Shown in pieces: positions 25,907 through 35,926 of a DNA stretch of 64,000 nucleotides. Source of the stretch: Halosegnis rubeus. Lineage in GTDB: Archaea > Halobacteriota > Halobacteria > Halobacteriales > Haloarculaceae. The translations under genes were made by a program, and so were the position numbers. The notes below the pieces were generated by a model. It ran no database searches and was not told the origin of the DNA. It saw only the letters and a program-made list of their open reading frames with translations. The stretch spans positions 62,001 to 126,000 of the forward strand of contig NZ_QJOW01000006.1 in assembly GCF_009184545.1 (NCBI RefSeq), given 5' to 3'. Positions within the stretch are counted from its first letter, which is position 1, and every line of letters starts with the position of its first letter.

Positions 25907-27028
25907 ATGTCAGCAGATCAAGACGCGGCCGCACGGCGCATCATGGATCAGTTCGGCGAGGAGAGTCGCATCCCGTATCTCAATATCGAGGAAGGAGACG
26001 TCGGCATGCTCATCGCCTTCCCCATTATTGGGCTGTTTATCGCTGGCCTCACCGGGATCGAATCACTGGCCCTCCCGTTCGTCGCTGGCGGGCTTGGCTT
26101 TGGCGTCGCCGTCATCTACGTCTCACCAACCCACCTGAACGCCTGGACGTGGACCAAAGACGTCTATCGCTACCTCAAGCGACCTCAGGTCACGTTCAGT
26201 GCGCCCGTCGACGCCGACACGAGTACCAACGAGTCAGAGCGCAACGAGGGCGGACTCGCGAACTACACGCCGTTCAAGCCCGACGAGCGAACGCAGGACC
26301 TCACGAACATCAAGCGGGCGTGGCCGGGCGCTGGTGCCATCCAGCGTGAAGACGGCGCGATGGAGGCGTTCATCGAGATCGATCCGGCCAACATGGACTT
26401 CGCGATGTCCGACGACTGGGCGCAGCTGCAAGACGCCGGCGAAGAGTTCGCTAACAAAGAGCTGGACTCGAAGCTCAAACTCCACGCCACAACCCGTTCA
26501 TTTCCGGTGGAGCAGATTACTGAGACCATCGAGGAGCGCCTCACTGATGAAGACGTCACGGAAAACCCGATTTTCCGGGAACTCCTCGAAGAGTACCGGG
26601 AAACACGGCCGAAGGAGATGCGTGACCGGGGTATTCAGCAGGTCCGGTACTACATCGGCGTTGAAGTCAGCCCGATAGAAGTGTACGACCGCTTCCGCGA
26701 CGAGGGCACCCCCGCCGAGAAGCTGACCCAGTTCCCCGTCATCGGGTTCCTGTTCAACCCGTTCGTCACCCGCCGCGAGGACCTCACCGACGTCGAACGT
26801 CGTGCGCAGATGTTCGAGAAGCTCGACAGTCGCGTCAACGACGTGCGATCCGAGTTCATCCAGCAGGCGTCGGGGTGGTCCGCACGTCGACTCAGCACGG
26901 TCGAGCTGTTCGTCCTGAATATGGACTTCTGGAACGGCCGCGAACACGACTACGACGAGGCGGAGCGTGTCGTTCGCGACCAATCGATCATCGGCCACTC
27001 GCGCCGGGAGGACCCACACGATGCGTAA
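25907..27028 (+). CDS. VirB3-like membrane segment plus VirB4 N-terminal domain
   Basis: 373 residues. Two closely spaced membrane segments near 33-75 (GMLIAFPIIGLFIAGLTG, LPFVAGGLGFGVAVIYV) are of the PrgI/VirB3 kind. They are followed by a soluble region (about 120-370) that matches the VirB4 N-terminal domain pattern (AFIEIDPANMDFAM, KLHATTRSFPVEQITE). The ATPase part is in the next gene, with an 8-nt overlap. VirB4 is thus split between two genes, or this gene is a VirB3-VirB4N fusion. Confidence 0.65.
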   Translation: MSADQDAAARRIMDQFGEESRIPYLNIEEGDVGMLIAFPIIGLFIAGLTGIESLALPFVAGGLGFGVAVIYVSPTHLNAWTWTKDVYRYLKRPQVTFSAPVDADTSTNESERNEGGLANYTPFKPDERTQDLTNIKRAWPGAGAIQREDGAMEAFIEIDPANMDFAMSDDWAQLQDAGEEFANKELDSKLKLHATTRSFPVEQITETIEERLTDEDVTENPIFRELLEEYRETRPKEMRDRGIQQVRYYIGVEVSPIEVYDRFRDEGTPAEKLTQFPVIGFLFNPFVTRREDLTDVERRAQMFEKLDSRVNDVRSEFIQQASGWSARRLSTVELFVLNMDFWNGREHDYDEAERVVRDQSIIGHSRREDPHDA

Positions 27029-29228
27029 CGTGCTCCTCCAGACTGGTGGTGGCGCGCTTGGCTCCGTCGCCGGGTGGCTCCAGAATCTGACGCCAGCAGA
27101 GAGTGCAGTACTTGCCCTTGTGGTGGGTCTCGGCCTTGGCGTCGGCAGCAAGCATCTCTGGGACCGCTTCACTGCGGATGATGAACCAGAGGTAAACTTC
27201 ACCGATGTCCTCGACGAGGAGACACTCGAAGAAGGCGAGGCCGAACGCAAGCTCCTTGACGACATCTCCGAGTCGCACAAGACCGTCACCGCGCCCGGAG
27301 CTGTCGAGTGGGAAACGCGAGCCGCACGGGTCGGCGAGCAGTGGACGACGACGCTGTACATCGCTAACTATGCCGACTATCCCAACGACGGGTATCTGAG
27401 CGACCTCTTCGAGATGACCGACGTCCAGTTCGATCTCACCGCTCATATCACGCCGAAAAATCAGGAGCGGGCTCGGAACGAACTGCAGGACATCGCTGAC
27501 GACCTCCAGGTCGATGCTGACCTCGAACAGAGTATCCGGAGTGCCTACCTGCAGGAACGCGCCAACGAGGCCGCAGCGACGTACAAGGCCGTCGAGAACG
27601 GCGCGAACGTGTTCGACCAAGGGATGTTCATCACCGTCCGGGCCGACGAGAAAGACGAACTCAGAGATGCCGTCCAGACGGTCAAGAGTGCCCTCCGCGA
27701 CGATCCGGCGAACCTCACGCCGAAGACCGCAATTTGTCGGCAAGATCTCGCCCTCCAATCCGCCGCGCCCATCGGCGACAACGAGTTCGGCCGGACGTCG
27801 ATTGCGCTCGGCGGCGCCGTCGGCGCATTGCTGTCTTCGCCGCACAACGCGACGATCCTCGAGGAGGGCGGCGTCGAGTTCGGGATTCACAAGGACAACC
27901 AGAGCCCGGTCGTCATCGACCCGTTCGCGCGGGACAACGGGTACGCGATGTTCACCGTCGGTGACACGGGGTCGGGGAAGTCGTTCAGCTCCAAGCAGAA
28001 CTTCATCCGGTCGATCGAGCAGAGCAAGGACCGGATCGGCATCATCCTCGAACCGCTGAACAACTGGGCTGGTGTCTCAGAGGCGCTCGACGCCAAGCGG
28101 ATCACAGTCGGCGGGACACTCGGGCTGAACCCCTTGGAGATTCGGGAGACACCCGAACACGTCCAGCGGGCGATGGGCGAGGACGCGAGCCCGTTCAACG
28201 AGAAGCTCGACGACGCGATGAGCTTCCTCACGAACTTCTTCGCGCTGCGGGGCATCTCGCTTGGCGACCGACGGACCACGCTCGAACTCGCCCTCAAACG
28301 TGCCTACCAGCGGAAGGGTATCACCGACGACATCTCCACGCACAGCAATCCGAGTCCGACCATCCGTGATATGATGGACGTGTTCGAGGATATGGTCGAC
28401 GACCCCGAGGAGTTCGTCGTCCGGTCCGACGAAGAGGCAGTGAAGATCAAGGAGGATGCGACGTGGCTCCTCGACCAGCTCCGCCCCTTCGAGGACGACG
28501 GTCGCCACGCCAACCTCGGCCAGGAATCCGACTTCGATATCCGGGACGAGAAGGTCATCTATCTCGACCTCGCCCAGCAGGAGGGGAGCGTCGACAGCAG
28601 TACGGCGCTGACCATGCAGCTGCTCATCTCGCTGGTCTACGAGCGAGCGAAGGTCTCGGAGAAGGAGGTCGTGTTCTACATCGACGAGGCCCGCTACATC
28701 ATGCAGGACGCCGCGAGCTTGGCGTTCCTTGAGACGGTGTTCCGCCACCACCGGCACCACGACCTCTCGATCCGACTGGTCACGCAGACGGTCGACGAGT
28801 TCTTCGAGCACGCCGAGAGCGAGGCTATTCTGGACCAGTGTGCGGTCAAGCAGTTCCACCGTCTCGACGGGATGGACGAGGAGTGGGCCGACGAGTTCGG
28901 CCTGAACTACGCGCAGATGCGGTTCGTCCAGGACGCCGTTCCTGGTAACGAGGATGCCGGCTTCTCCGAGGCCCTCGTGGGCGTCGACGGCGAGTGGCGT
29001 GGGATCCAGGTCAAAGCGATGCCCAAGGAGAAGCAGGTCATCGACTTCGAGCCAACCGAGCAACGGCGAGACTCACTCCCCGGGACTGGTGAGAATGCTG
29101 TGGACGCGGAGGTGCAGGCGTTCCAAGACGATATTGAAAGCCGAGCGACCGACAACGGACAACACACACCTGAGCGGACGCCAACAGAGACTGATGGCGG
29201 TGAAACGGGAGGTGACGACGATGCGTGA
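27021..29228 (+). CDS. virB4: VirB4-type secretion ATPase
   Basis: 735 residues from ATG 27021, which overlaps the previous stop. An N-terminal membrane segment (about 18-40) precedes a substrate-handling region and the motor: Walker A GDTGSGKS (about 314-321), Walker B VVFYIDEARYIM (about 549-560) and a sensor/arginine region (LVTQTVDEF). VirB4 ATPases power assembly and substrate transfer in conjugation. The C-terminal tail is acidic and low-complexity. It overlaps the next gene by 8 nt. Confidence 0.85.
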   Translation: MRNVLLQTGGGALGSVAGWLQNLTPAESAVLALVVGLGLGVGSKHLWDRFTADDEPEVNFTDVLDEETLEEGEAERKLLDDISESHKTVTAPGAVEWETRAARVGEQWTTTLYIANYADYPNDGYLSDLFEMTDVQFDLTAHITPKNQERARNELQDIADDLQVDADLEQSIRSAYLQERANEAAATYKAVENGANVFDQGMFITVRADEKDELRDAVQTVKSALRDDPANLTPKTAICRQDLALQSAAPIGDNEFGRTSIALGGAVGALLSSPHNATILEEGGVEFGIHKDNQSPVVIDPFARDNGYAMFTVGDTGSGKSFSSKQNFIRSIEQSKDRIGIILEPLNNWAGVSEALDAKRITVGGTLGLNPLEIRETPEHVQRAMGEDASPFNEKLDDAMSFLTNFFALRGISLGDRRTTLELALKRAYQRKGITDDISTHSNPSPTIRDMMDVFEDMVDDPEEFVVRSDEEAVKIKEDATWLLDQLRPFEDDGRHANLGQESDFDIRDEKVIYLDLAQQEGSVDSSTALTMQLLISLVYERAKVSEKEVVFYIDEARYIMQDAASLAFLETVFRHHRHHDLSIRLVTQTVDEFFEHAESEAILDQCAVKQFHRLDGMDEEWADEFGLNYAQMRFVQDAVPGNEDAGFSEALVGVDGEWRGIQVKAMPKEKQVIDFEPTEQRRDSLPGTGENAVDAEVQAFQDDIESRATDNGQHTPERTPTETDGGETGGDDDA

Positions 29229-32200
29229 GTACCTTCGCGTGACGCCAACCTCCGAACGGCTCAATCCGGAGCGTCTGCCGCAGGCACTGGAGAGCCTCCA
29301 CAAACTGACCTCAACGGACTCGACAGGCCTAGCTGACAAACTCAATCCGCTCCATAGCGACACACCGCTACGCTTCGAATTCCTCGCGCTGAGCGAGGGG
29401 AAAGATGACCCCGTCGAATTCTACTACGGTGCCGACGACCATCTGGATACCCTTGAGAAGCGGCTCCGGTCGGTCTATCCCGAGACGTTCGACATCGAGC
29501 GTACCGAGGTCGACATCGCATCCCGACTCGTACAGCCTGTCGAATTCGACCGCGAGACATTCGTCGAGCACTATGAGTCGGGCGACCTCCAGTACGAGTT
29601 CGGTCCTGACGAGCAATACGAACGTGGGACTGACGACAACGGTCAAGCGGGGTCAGGGGACGCCGAATCAGTCGCGGATGGGGGAACGGTCAGCGATCAG
29701 TCTGCCGACCACTTCATCGAAACCGAAGATACTGTCCTCGAACTCGCCCCACCAGATGCGATTCCCGAGGATGAGCCACTCACGACGCTTGCCAAACCAA
29801 CGGTAACATCGGAGGGGACGATACTCGCCCGGCCAGCGACCGAATCCGTCTCCCCACTCGGCGTGCGGTGGCAAGGGTCGGCGACTCGGAAGCAGGACTG
29901 GATGACTTCACTCTCACCATTTACTGCCGACGACGAAGCAGAACTCCCCGCGGTCGATCAACCAGGGGGTGCGCTCGCGTCGCTCGTCGATCACCTAATG
30001 GAGGCGACAGCACCAGTAGCGTTCCAAGTCGTCTTCCAGCGACGCGAGAGCTGGCAGTCCGATGCCGACCTCCGCAAGGAGGACGTCATCGACGGACGAG
30101 ACACACTCGCTCAGGAAATTATTGGCTCCCTCTTCGAACTCGACGATCAGTCGGAGAGCCGGGACAGAAACCAGCTGAGCGACGCGGTTGCAAAACGTGT
30201 CGCGGCAATCGAGGCGAAAAATCCGAAGCGGTCGTTCACCGCGGACATCCGAGCAGTCGGGATTCCATCCGGTGGTGACGGTCACGATGATCTCGATGAG
30301 CGGATACAGTCACTTGTCCCAGTATTCGACCCGCTTGACGGGCCGTACTACCAGGTTGCGGCCGAACGGGTACGCGACAGCGGTTTCCGGGCAGCCACGA
30401 AAGAACGGAACGCACGAGCGGCGCTGCAGCGGCTCTTGGATCGTGAGATCACGACCGGCCGTGGGAAGACCCGTCCGGAGTTCGTCCTGAGTGGCCGAGA
30501 ACTCGCGAACTTCGTACTCGTCCCTTCCTCGGAACAGCTTACTGTCGAGGGGACACGGGGGACACGTGCGGAACAGCAGAGTCGGAATCCATTGCCCCGT
30601 CCGCACCAGGACCTCATGAGTGAGTTCCGAGACGGGATGGCAATCGGGTATGCCCTCGACGACACCGGCGAGGCCGAAGACGTGCCGACACACATTCCAC
30701 CCGGACTGCTGCCCACTCATTACGGCCGGTTCGGAACAACCGGCTCTGGGAAGTCGAAAGCCCTCATCAACGATATGCTGTCGCTGTACGCCAACACCGA
30801 GGGGCCGACGATCCTCATCATCCCGAAGAACGACGACATGGCCCAGAATTACATGCGGGCTCACGCGCGTCGGTTCGGAATGACTGACCTCGAAGAGAAC
30901 GTCGTCCACTTCCCAATCCCGGACGTCCTCCCCGGGTTCTCGTTTTTCGATCTCGAACCGTCGATGGAGAGTGGACGGCGCCGCGAAGACGCCGTCCAAC
31001 GGAAGGCCGACCACTACGAGGAGATTTTGAAGCTCGTGATGGGAACCGACCGCTACGAGCGGGCGACTGTAGCCCCAACCCTCATCAAGACACTCATCAA
31101 GGCACTGTTCGACGAGGAATACGGGCGTGAGAACGGGCAGTACCGAGCGTCGACGGACTACTTCGCCCACCGACAGCTCGAACACGTCGTCGACCAGCTT
31201 TGGGAGGCCGGGCCACCGAACGAGAACATCGGCGACGCTCCACGGTCGAGCGACGAGGAAGTCACCCGGACGATTCGACGGCAACTCCAGTTAGATTCGA
31301 ACACCTTCGCGAACGTGATGGGCGGTGTCGGAAACCGTCTTGCGTACATTTCACAGGATACGCACCTGCGGCAGATCTTCAACAATACCGAGAACCAGTT
31401 CGACTTTCGGGATGTCCTCGACGAGGATACGGTCATCCTCTTCGACCTCGGAGACCTCCGCGACGACGCTGCCCGGATCATGACCGGTGTGATCCTGACC
31501 AATCTCGATGCAGCTCTCAAAGATCGCAAACAGGCGCTCTCCCAGCACTCGGACGACTACGTCGTGAACTTGCTCGTCGACGAGGCAGCATCGGTCGTGG
31601 TCTCCGACATCATGAACGACCTCCTCGAGAAAGGGCGGGGATTCCGGCTCTCTGTTGGCCTGTCGATGCAGTTCCCCGAACAAATGGAGGCTGAAGGTGG
31701 GCGGAAGATCTACCTGAATGCTCTGAACAACATTGGCAGTTCACTCATCGGGAAAATCAACGTCGACCGGGAACTGGCACGTGCGATGGCCCACGAAGAG
31801 ATGGACCCCGCGGATTTCGCCAATCGGATTCGTTCGTTGCCGCGCGGAGAGTGGATCGCCAGCTTGCCAAGCCCGACGTTCGGTGAAACAGGGCCGTATC
31901 CGTTCAGTCTCGAACCACTCCCGATTCCACCGGGGCACCCCGAGAGCGAATCCCCGCTCACTGAGCGTGAAGAGGAGCAGTTCACCGAGACACTCTCCTC
32001 GATGCACGAGAACATCAGCGACGAACACGGTGTGCCGGCTGAGCCAGACACCTCAACAACGAGCACACCTGCCGACAGACACGAGGTCCTCGATATCGCG
32101 AGCGACGACCTGGATGTCGCGATTGCGAAGGTGGTTCGGAGTCTTCAGCTCCGAGAGGGATGCCGCGAGGAGAACGGCTGGGTGGCCGTTGAAGCAGTTG

Positions 32201-33516
32201 ACGACGAACTCAGGCGGCTCTTCGACGATGTCGACGCCGAGCCGCCATCGTATGATGCACTCGCGGACATCCGAGAACGATCACGATACCTCGATACGAC
32301 CATCGATATCGACGCCGACGAGCTCCGCATCCGACTCACTGAAGCCGGAGAGGATGTCTCGACACCCGATACTGGTAGCGTGCAGGCCGCTGGTGGGAGT
32401 GCTCACGACGCAGCACTCCTCCAGATCGAAGAAGAGCTTACCGCACTGGGCTTCACTGTCTCGATCCTCGCACAGGATGGCAGCGAGAAACCTGACGCAA
32501 GGGCGAGCCACCCCGACGTTGCCGACCGATTCGCCATCGAAGTCGAAACGACGACACCCGAGAATCCCGCAAAGGTACTCACGAACCTCCGGAAGGCCCA
32601 AGCAGCAGGAGATATCCCGCTGTTTGTCGTTCGACCAGGAAACGACGAAACTGAGTGGGCCGAGCGTGTCGACGGCATTCTCACGCCACCCGTCCGTACC
32701 CTCCAGAATGGTGAGACGCGATTCTACACGACTGACTCGAATCTCACGTTCAACGGCGGGGCGACCGAAGAAGGTGGAGTGACGGCCGTCCGTCCGGCGA
32801 CCGACGACGAGAACGGGACCCAGAACATCTGGCAGCGTGATGGCGACGAGATCGTCCTTCGTGATACCAGCGGGACGGAACACATCCGCCTCCCGTCACT
32901 TGAAAAACTCTCGAAGGACCGTGTTCCAGCCATCTACAGCTACGACCACGCTGCCGACGAGTACGTGGTATACGAGCACGGTGAGCAACACATCTACGAG
33001 ACGAAATCGAAGTTCGAGGACGACTGGGTGCGTATCAAGAAGCCATTTGTCCCCGAAGCCGAACTCCAGACACCCGACTATAGCCCCACGTCGTACGCTA
33101 TCGTCATTCTCCCTGAGGAAGGCGACCCGGTCGTGTACGATACTGACGGTACGTACTCGATGGACACCTTACTCGATACCGTCACCACAAGTGAGTTCGA
33201 AGGAACGACAGGAGGACAGGCTGACCATATCCAGCAGGCGCCTCAGCCATCGGTTGACGAGATTGCTGATGATCCAGAGGCGGTTGTTGAGCGATTCGCA
33301 GAGACACACCTCGTCGAAGACCCGCAAAGCAGAGTAGCCGCCGGAGATGTCTACGAAATCTACGAACAGTGGGCTGAAGCTCACGGGATTGATACAGATA
33401 GCAAGCCCTGGTTCGGTCGTCGCCTCGGGAACTATGTCATGTTCGAGCGGAACACAGACAGTGAGAACGGCGACTCCGTTCGATACTACGAGGGGCTTGC
33501 ACTCAAATCTGAATAG
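29221..33516 (+). CDS. VirD4/TraD-like coupling ATPase, very large, with a C-terminal nuclease-like segment
   Basis: 1431 residues from ATG 29221. The N-terminal about 480 residues are an unrecognised domain with an acidic linker. The motor has Walker A GTTGSGKS (about 504-511), DTVILFDLGDLRDDAARI (about 737-754), Walker B VNLLVDEAASVVV (about 782-794) and GLSMQFPEQM. Its closest logic is HerA/VirD4-type coupling proteins that deliver DNA to the channel. Residues of about 1063-1140 show KPDAR then FAIEVETTT, a PD-(D/E)XK-like spacing, and no separate relaxase is visible in the window. The C-terminus holds a further about 280 residues. The last gene of the transfer operon, directly before the candidate origin. 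Confidence 0.78.
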   Translation: MREYLRVTPTSERLNPERLPQALESLHKLTSTDSTGLADKLNPLHSDTPLRFEFLALSEGKDDPVEFYYGADDHLDTLEKRLRSVYPETFDIERTEVDIASRLVQPVEFDRETFVEHYESGDLQYEFGPDEQYERGTDDNGQAGSGDAESVADGGTVSDQSADHFIETEDTVLELAPPDAIPEDEPLTTLAKPTVTSEGTILARPATESVSPLGVRWQGSATRKQDWMTSLSPFTADDEAELPAVDQPGGALASLVDHLMEATAPVAFQVVFQRRESWQSDADLRKEDVIDGRDTLAQEIIGSLFELDDQSESRDRNQLSDAVAKRVAAIEAKNPKRSFTADIRAVGIPSGGDGHDDLDERIQSLVPVFDPLDGPYYQVAAERVRDSGFRAATKERNARAALQRLLDREITTGRGKTRPEFVLSGRELANFVLVPSSEQLTVEGTRGTRAEQQSRNPLPRPHQDLMSEFRDGMAIGYALDDTGEAEDVPTHIPPGLLPTHYGRFGTTGSGKSKALINDMLSLYANTEGPTILIIPKNDDMAQNYMRAHARRFGMTDLEENVVHFPIPDVLPGFSFFDLEPSMESGRRREDAVQRKADHYEEILKLVMGTDRYERATVAPTLIKTLIKALFDEEYGRENGQYRASTDYFAHRQLEHVVDQLWEAGPPNENIGDAPRSSDEEVTRTIRRQLQLDSNTFANVMGGVGNRLAYISQDTHLRQIFNNTENQFDFRDVLDEDTVILFDLGDLRDDAARIMTGVILTNLDAALKDRKQALSQHSDDYVVNLLVDEAASVVVSDIMNDLLEKGRGFRLSVGLSMQFPEQMEAEGGRKIYLNALNNIGSSLIGKINVDRELARAMAHEEMDPADFANRIRSLPRGEWIASLPSPTFGETGPYPFSLEPLPIPPGHPESESPLTEREEEQFTETLSSMHENISDEHGVPAEPDTSTTSTPADRHEVLDIASDDLDVAIAKVVRSLQLREGCREENGWVAVEAVDDELRRLFDDVDAEPPSYDALADIRERSRYLDTTIDIDADELRIRLTEAGEDVSTPDTGSVQAAGGSAHDAALLQIEEELTALGFTVSILAQDGSEKPDARASHPDVADRFAIEVETTTPENPAKVLTNLRKAQAAGDIPLFVVRPGNDETEWAERVDGILTPPVRTLQNGETRFYTTDSNLTFNGGATEEGGVTAVRPATDDENGTQNIWQRDGDEIVLRDTSGTEHIRLPSLEKLSKDRVPAIYSYDHAADEYVVYEHGEQHIYETKSKFEDDWVRIKKPFVPEAELQTPDYSPTSYAIVILPEEGDPVVYDTDGTYSMDTLLDTVTTSEFEGTTGGQADHIQQAPQPSVDEIADDPEAVVERFAETHLVEDPQSRVAAGDVYEIYEQWAEAHGIDTDSKPWFGRRLGNYVMFERNTDSENGDSVRYYEGLALKSE

Positions 33517-33904
33517 AGCTGGAGGTGAATACAATGCAATCCACACTCAGCTCCAAATATACCGTAAATGCAAACTTGAGTTTGCATAACAGGAAAAACC
33601 TCACCCATTACGGGAACATCGATGCATATCGCCTCCGAAGCACCGAAATCAGCAGACGGCAAAGGGTTACGGCAATCAACCGAAATGCCGTAACACAAGC
33701 ATTCTGGAGAGTTTTTGCCGTATACACGCATCGGGAGCCTCAAACCCGGGATTTCGCGGATTTGGATGATCTGTTACGGCAAAAACCAACTAGAATAGAA
33801 CGGGGGGTCCCCGTTGGGACCAAGGGATTGGATCGCGACGTACAGCAGAGAGAGTTCTGTGCTGGCTCAGAGCCAGTGAGAGCCATGCGAGGTGCTACGT
33901 GAGA
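33517..33904. other. candidate replication origin / iteron region
   Basis: A 388-bp spacer between the coupling ATPase and the primase-polymerase. It holds an inverted repeat ATGCAAAC (33568-33575) / GTTTGCAT (33580-33587); GTTACGGCA (33666-33674) / TGCCGTAAC (33686-33694); and TTTTTGCCGTA (33712-33722) / TACGGCAAAAA (33775-33785). So the TACGGCA half-site occurs four times in two orientations. Repeats beside a replication gene are typical of plasmid origins. An alternative is operators controlling the primase gene. Confidence 0.6.
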
Positions 33905-35173
33905 ATGAGTGAACCGATGATCGAAGAGCCGGAGGCAATTCCGGAGACGTTGCGCGAACGCGACCAGTGGGTGTGCTGGCGGGAAGAGGAGCGGGACGGC
34001 AAACCGACGAAGATCCCGGTGACGCCAGGGGCTGGGGGGTTCGCGTCAGCAACAGAATCGGAGACCTGGGCGAGTTTCGAGACAGCACTCGACTACACCG
34101 AGACAGAGCACGCCGATGGCGTCGGGTTCGTGTTTACCGACGACGATCCCATCGTCGGCGTCGATCTGGACGACTGCCGCGACCCGGAAACCGGCGACGT
34201 CGACGACGCAGCGCTGGACATCATTGAGCGACTCGACTCCTATACGGAGATATCTCCATCCGGCACCGGCTATCATGTCCTGATCACCGGCACACTCCCA
34301 GACGGGCGGAACCGACGTGGAAGCGTCGAACTGTATGACACGGCACGCTTTTTCACCGTTACTGGCGACCACGTCGAGCGGACACCGACGCGCGTTGCAC
34401 GTCGTCAGGACGCGCTCACAGCGATTCACCGTGAGTACGTCCAGGACATCGAGCGCGACACAGCATCCGAGTCCGAACAGCGTGGTGGCGCTGCCGCCCG
34501 GTCACCGACGACCGATGCGGTCGACGTCGACGTTGACGTCGACCTCGAGGATGAGGAACTCCTCGAGAAAGCACGGAACGCGTCGAACGGCGAGAAGTTC
34601 GAGCAGCTCTGGAACGGGAATACGGTCGGCTACGACAGTCAGTCCGAGGCCGACATGGCGCTGTGCTGTTTGCTTGCATTCTGGACCGGCGGCGACCAGA
34701 CGCAGATGGATCACCTGTTCCGCCAGTCGGGACTCCACCGCGAGAAATGGGACGAGGTTCACTACGCTGACGGGTCGACCTACGGCGAGAAGACCATCGA
34801 GCGAGCGATTGCGACCACATCGGAGTTCTACAACCCGGACGCCGGCGACGACGCCGCAGATCCCAACGGCACACCTGACGAGGTCACAGCTGGCGGGACA
34901 CCTGACGAGGCAGACCGGAGTCGTGCGTACCTGACGGAGAAAAACCGACTGTTGAGCGAGCGCGTCGACGAGCTCGAAGCAACACTCGAACAGAAGACGG
35001 AGCGGATCGAGACTCTCGAAGCAGAGGTCGAGCGGCTCACCGACGAACTCGCAACCCGTGACCGGGAGACTGCGCAGTCTCACGAGGAAGACTCCGGTAC
35101 TGCGAGAGAGACCGATGACGATTCAGAATCACCCTCTATGTTGAGTCGATTCTTCGGTGGCCAGTCCGAGTAG
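33905..35173 (+). CDS. primase-polymerase (NrS-1 PrimPol-like) replication protein
   Basis: 422 residues from ATG 33905. The N-terminus carries the bifunctional primase-polymerase signature: RDQWVCWREEERDGKPTKIPV (opening motif), FVFTDDDPIVGVDLDDC (about 77-93, catalytic acidic pair DLD), and SPSGTGYHVLITG (about 118-130). A helical domain near 215-315 (NGEKFEQLWNGN, ADMALCCLLAFWTGGD) matches the NrS-1 polymerase-associated helical region. The tail is a coiled coil (about 340-395). No helicase domain follows. It probably starts replication of the element from the repeats just upstream. Confidence 0.8.
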   Translation: MSEPMIEEPEAIPETLRERDQWVCWREEERDGKPTKIPVTPGAGGFASATESETWASFETALDYTETEHADGVGFVFTDDDPIVGVDLDDCRDPETGDVDDAALDIIERLDSYTEISPSGTGYHVLITGTLPDGRNRRGSVELYDTARFFTVTGDHVERTPTRVARRQDALTAIHREYVQDIERDTASESEQRGGAAARSPTTDAVDVDVDVDLEDEELLEKARNASNGEKFEQLWNGNTVGYDSQSEADMALCCLLAFWTGGDQTQMDHLFRQSGLHREKWDEVHYADGSTYGEKTIERAIATTSEFYNPDAGDDAADPNGTPDEVTAGGTPDEADRSRAYLTEKNRLLSERVDELEATLEQKTERIETLEAEVERLTDELATRDRETAQSHEEDSGTARETDDDSESPSMLSRFFGGQSE

Positions 35174-35239
35174 TAGCGCCGCGTCACCTTCATCCGAGAA
35201 GCCCTCCCTCGAGAGTTCTGGTTCCGCGAGATAGAAGTA

Positions 35240-35280
35240 TTAACCAACGTTCTCGCTATATTGCGCTGTTTGTTGGTTAA
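35240..35280. repeat. dispersed inverted repeat S2 (TTAACCAAC-N23-GTTGGTTAA)
   Basis: Perfect 9-bp arms with the same 23-bp spacer as S1, S3 and S4. It lies about 78 nt before the TATA box of the HTH/TumE-like operon and after the primase gene. Confidence 0.75.
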
Positions 35281-35356
35281 CTACGCTCAATCTCGCCGCA
35301 AAATGGGGGCTATCGCAGGATACTGTTGTTCGGGAAACTATTCCTCAAAGTAAGAA

Positions 35357-35363
35357 CTATATC
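35357..35363 (+). promoter_or_regulatory. TATA box before the HTH/TumE-like pair
   Basis: The sequence ACTATAT ends about 22 nt before ATG 35385, so the transcript should be nearly leaderless. Confidence 0.5.
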
Positions 35364-35384
35364 CTTAGACCTGCAATTCTGAGT

Positions 35385-35918
35385 ATGTCCGAGACAGACG
35401 CCGCCGATGGGCCACCTCCCTTTGAGGATGCGTTCGCCAGCGACGACGTCGAACAACGCATCTACGGCACCATCCTGCAGACCCGCGAGCCGACGACGGC
35501 AAGCGCGATCGCCGACAGCGCCGACTGTGACCCCAAGACCGCCCGAAAGTATCTGGGCTGGTTCGACGATCTCGGCATCGTTACCCGACACGACGGCCAC
35601 CCAGCCACCTACGAGCGTAATGACGCGTACTTCGAGTGGCGACGCATCAACCAGCTCGCAGCCGACCATTCTGTCGAGGAACTCCAGGACCGCGTTCGTG
35701 AGCTGACGACGCGCATCACCGAGTATGAGGAGGCGTACGACGCCGCGTCACCGGCCGCCGTCGACGCCGTCGCCGCCGCGGAAGCCAGCGACGAACGGAC
35801 CATCGACGACGTGTACAGCGACCTCGCCGACTGGGCGACCGCCCGCGAGGAGCGTGACCGCTACGAACGCGCACGCCAGCAACGCACGGGTAGCGAACGC
35901 GAACAGGCATCCGGGTAA
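35385..35918 (+). CDS. winged-helix protein, probable antitoxin/repressor
   Basis: 177 residues. A winged helix-turn-helix is clear at about 20-75 (VEQRIYGTILQTREPTTASAIADSADCDPKTARKYLGWFDDLGIV). A C-terminal helical/coiled region follows (about 85-170). It precedes a DUF6516/TumE-like protein by 8 nt. In such pairs the HTH protein neutralises the toxin and represses the operon. The near-leaderless promoter fits a DNA-binding autoregulator. Confidence 0.72.
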   Translation: MSETDAADGPPPFEDAFASDDVEQRIYGTILQTREPTTASAIADSADCDPKTARKYLGWFDDLGIVTRHDGHPATYERNDAYFEWRRINQLAADHSVEELQDRVRELTTRITEYEEAYDAASPAAVDAVAAAEASDERTIDDVYSDLADWATAREERDRYERARQQRTGSEREQASG

Positions 35919-35926
35919 CCCGCTCG

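Noticed and set aside
33525-33902. Open frame of about 125 codons on the plus strand between the coupling ATPase and the primase
   Set aside because: It runs through the inverted repeats, has no domain or coherent composition, and starts overlap the repeats; the region reads better as an origin or operator.
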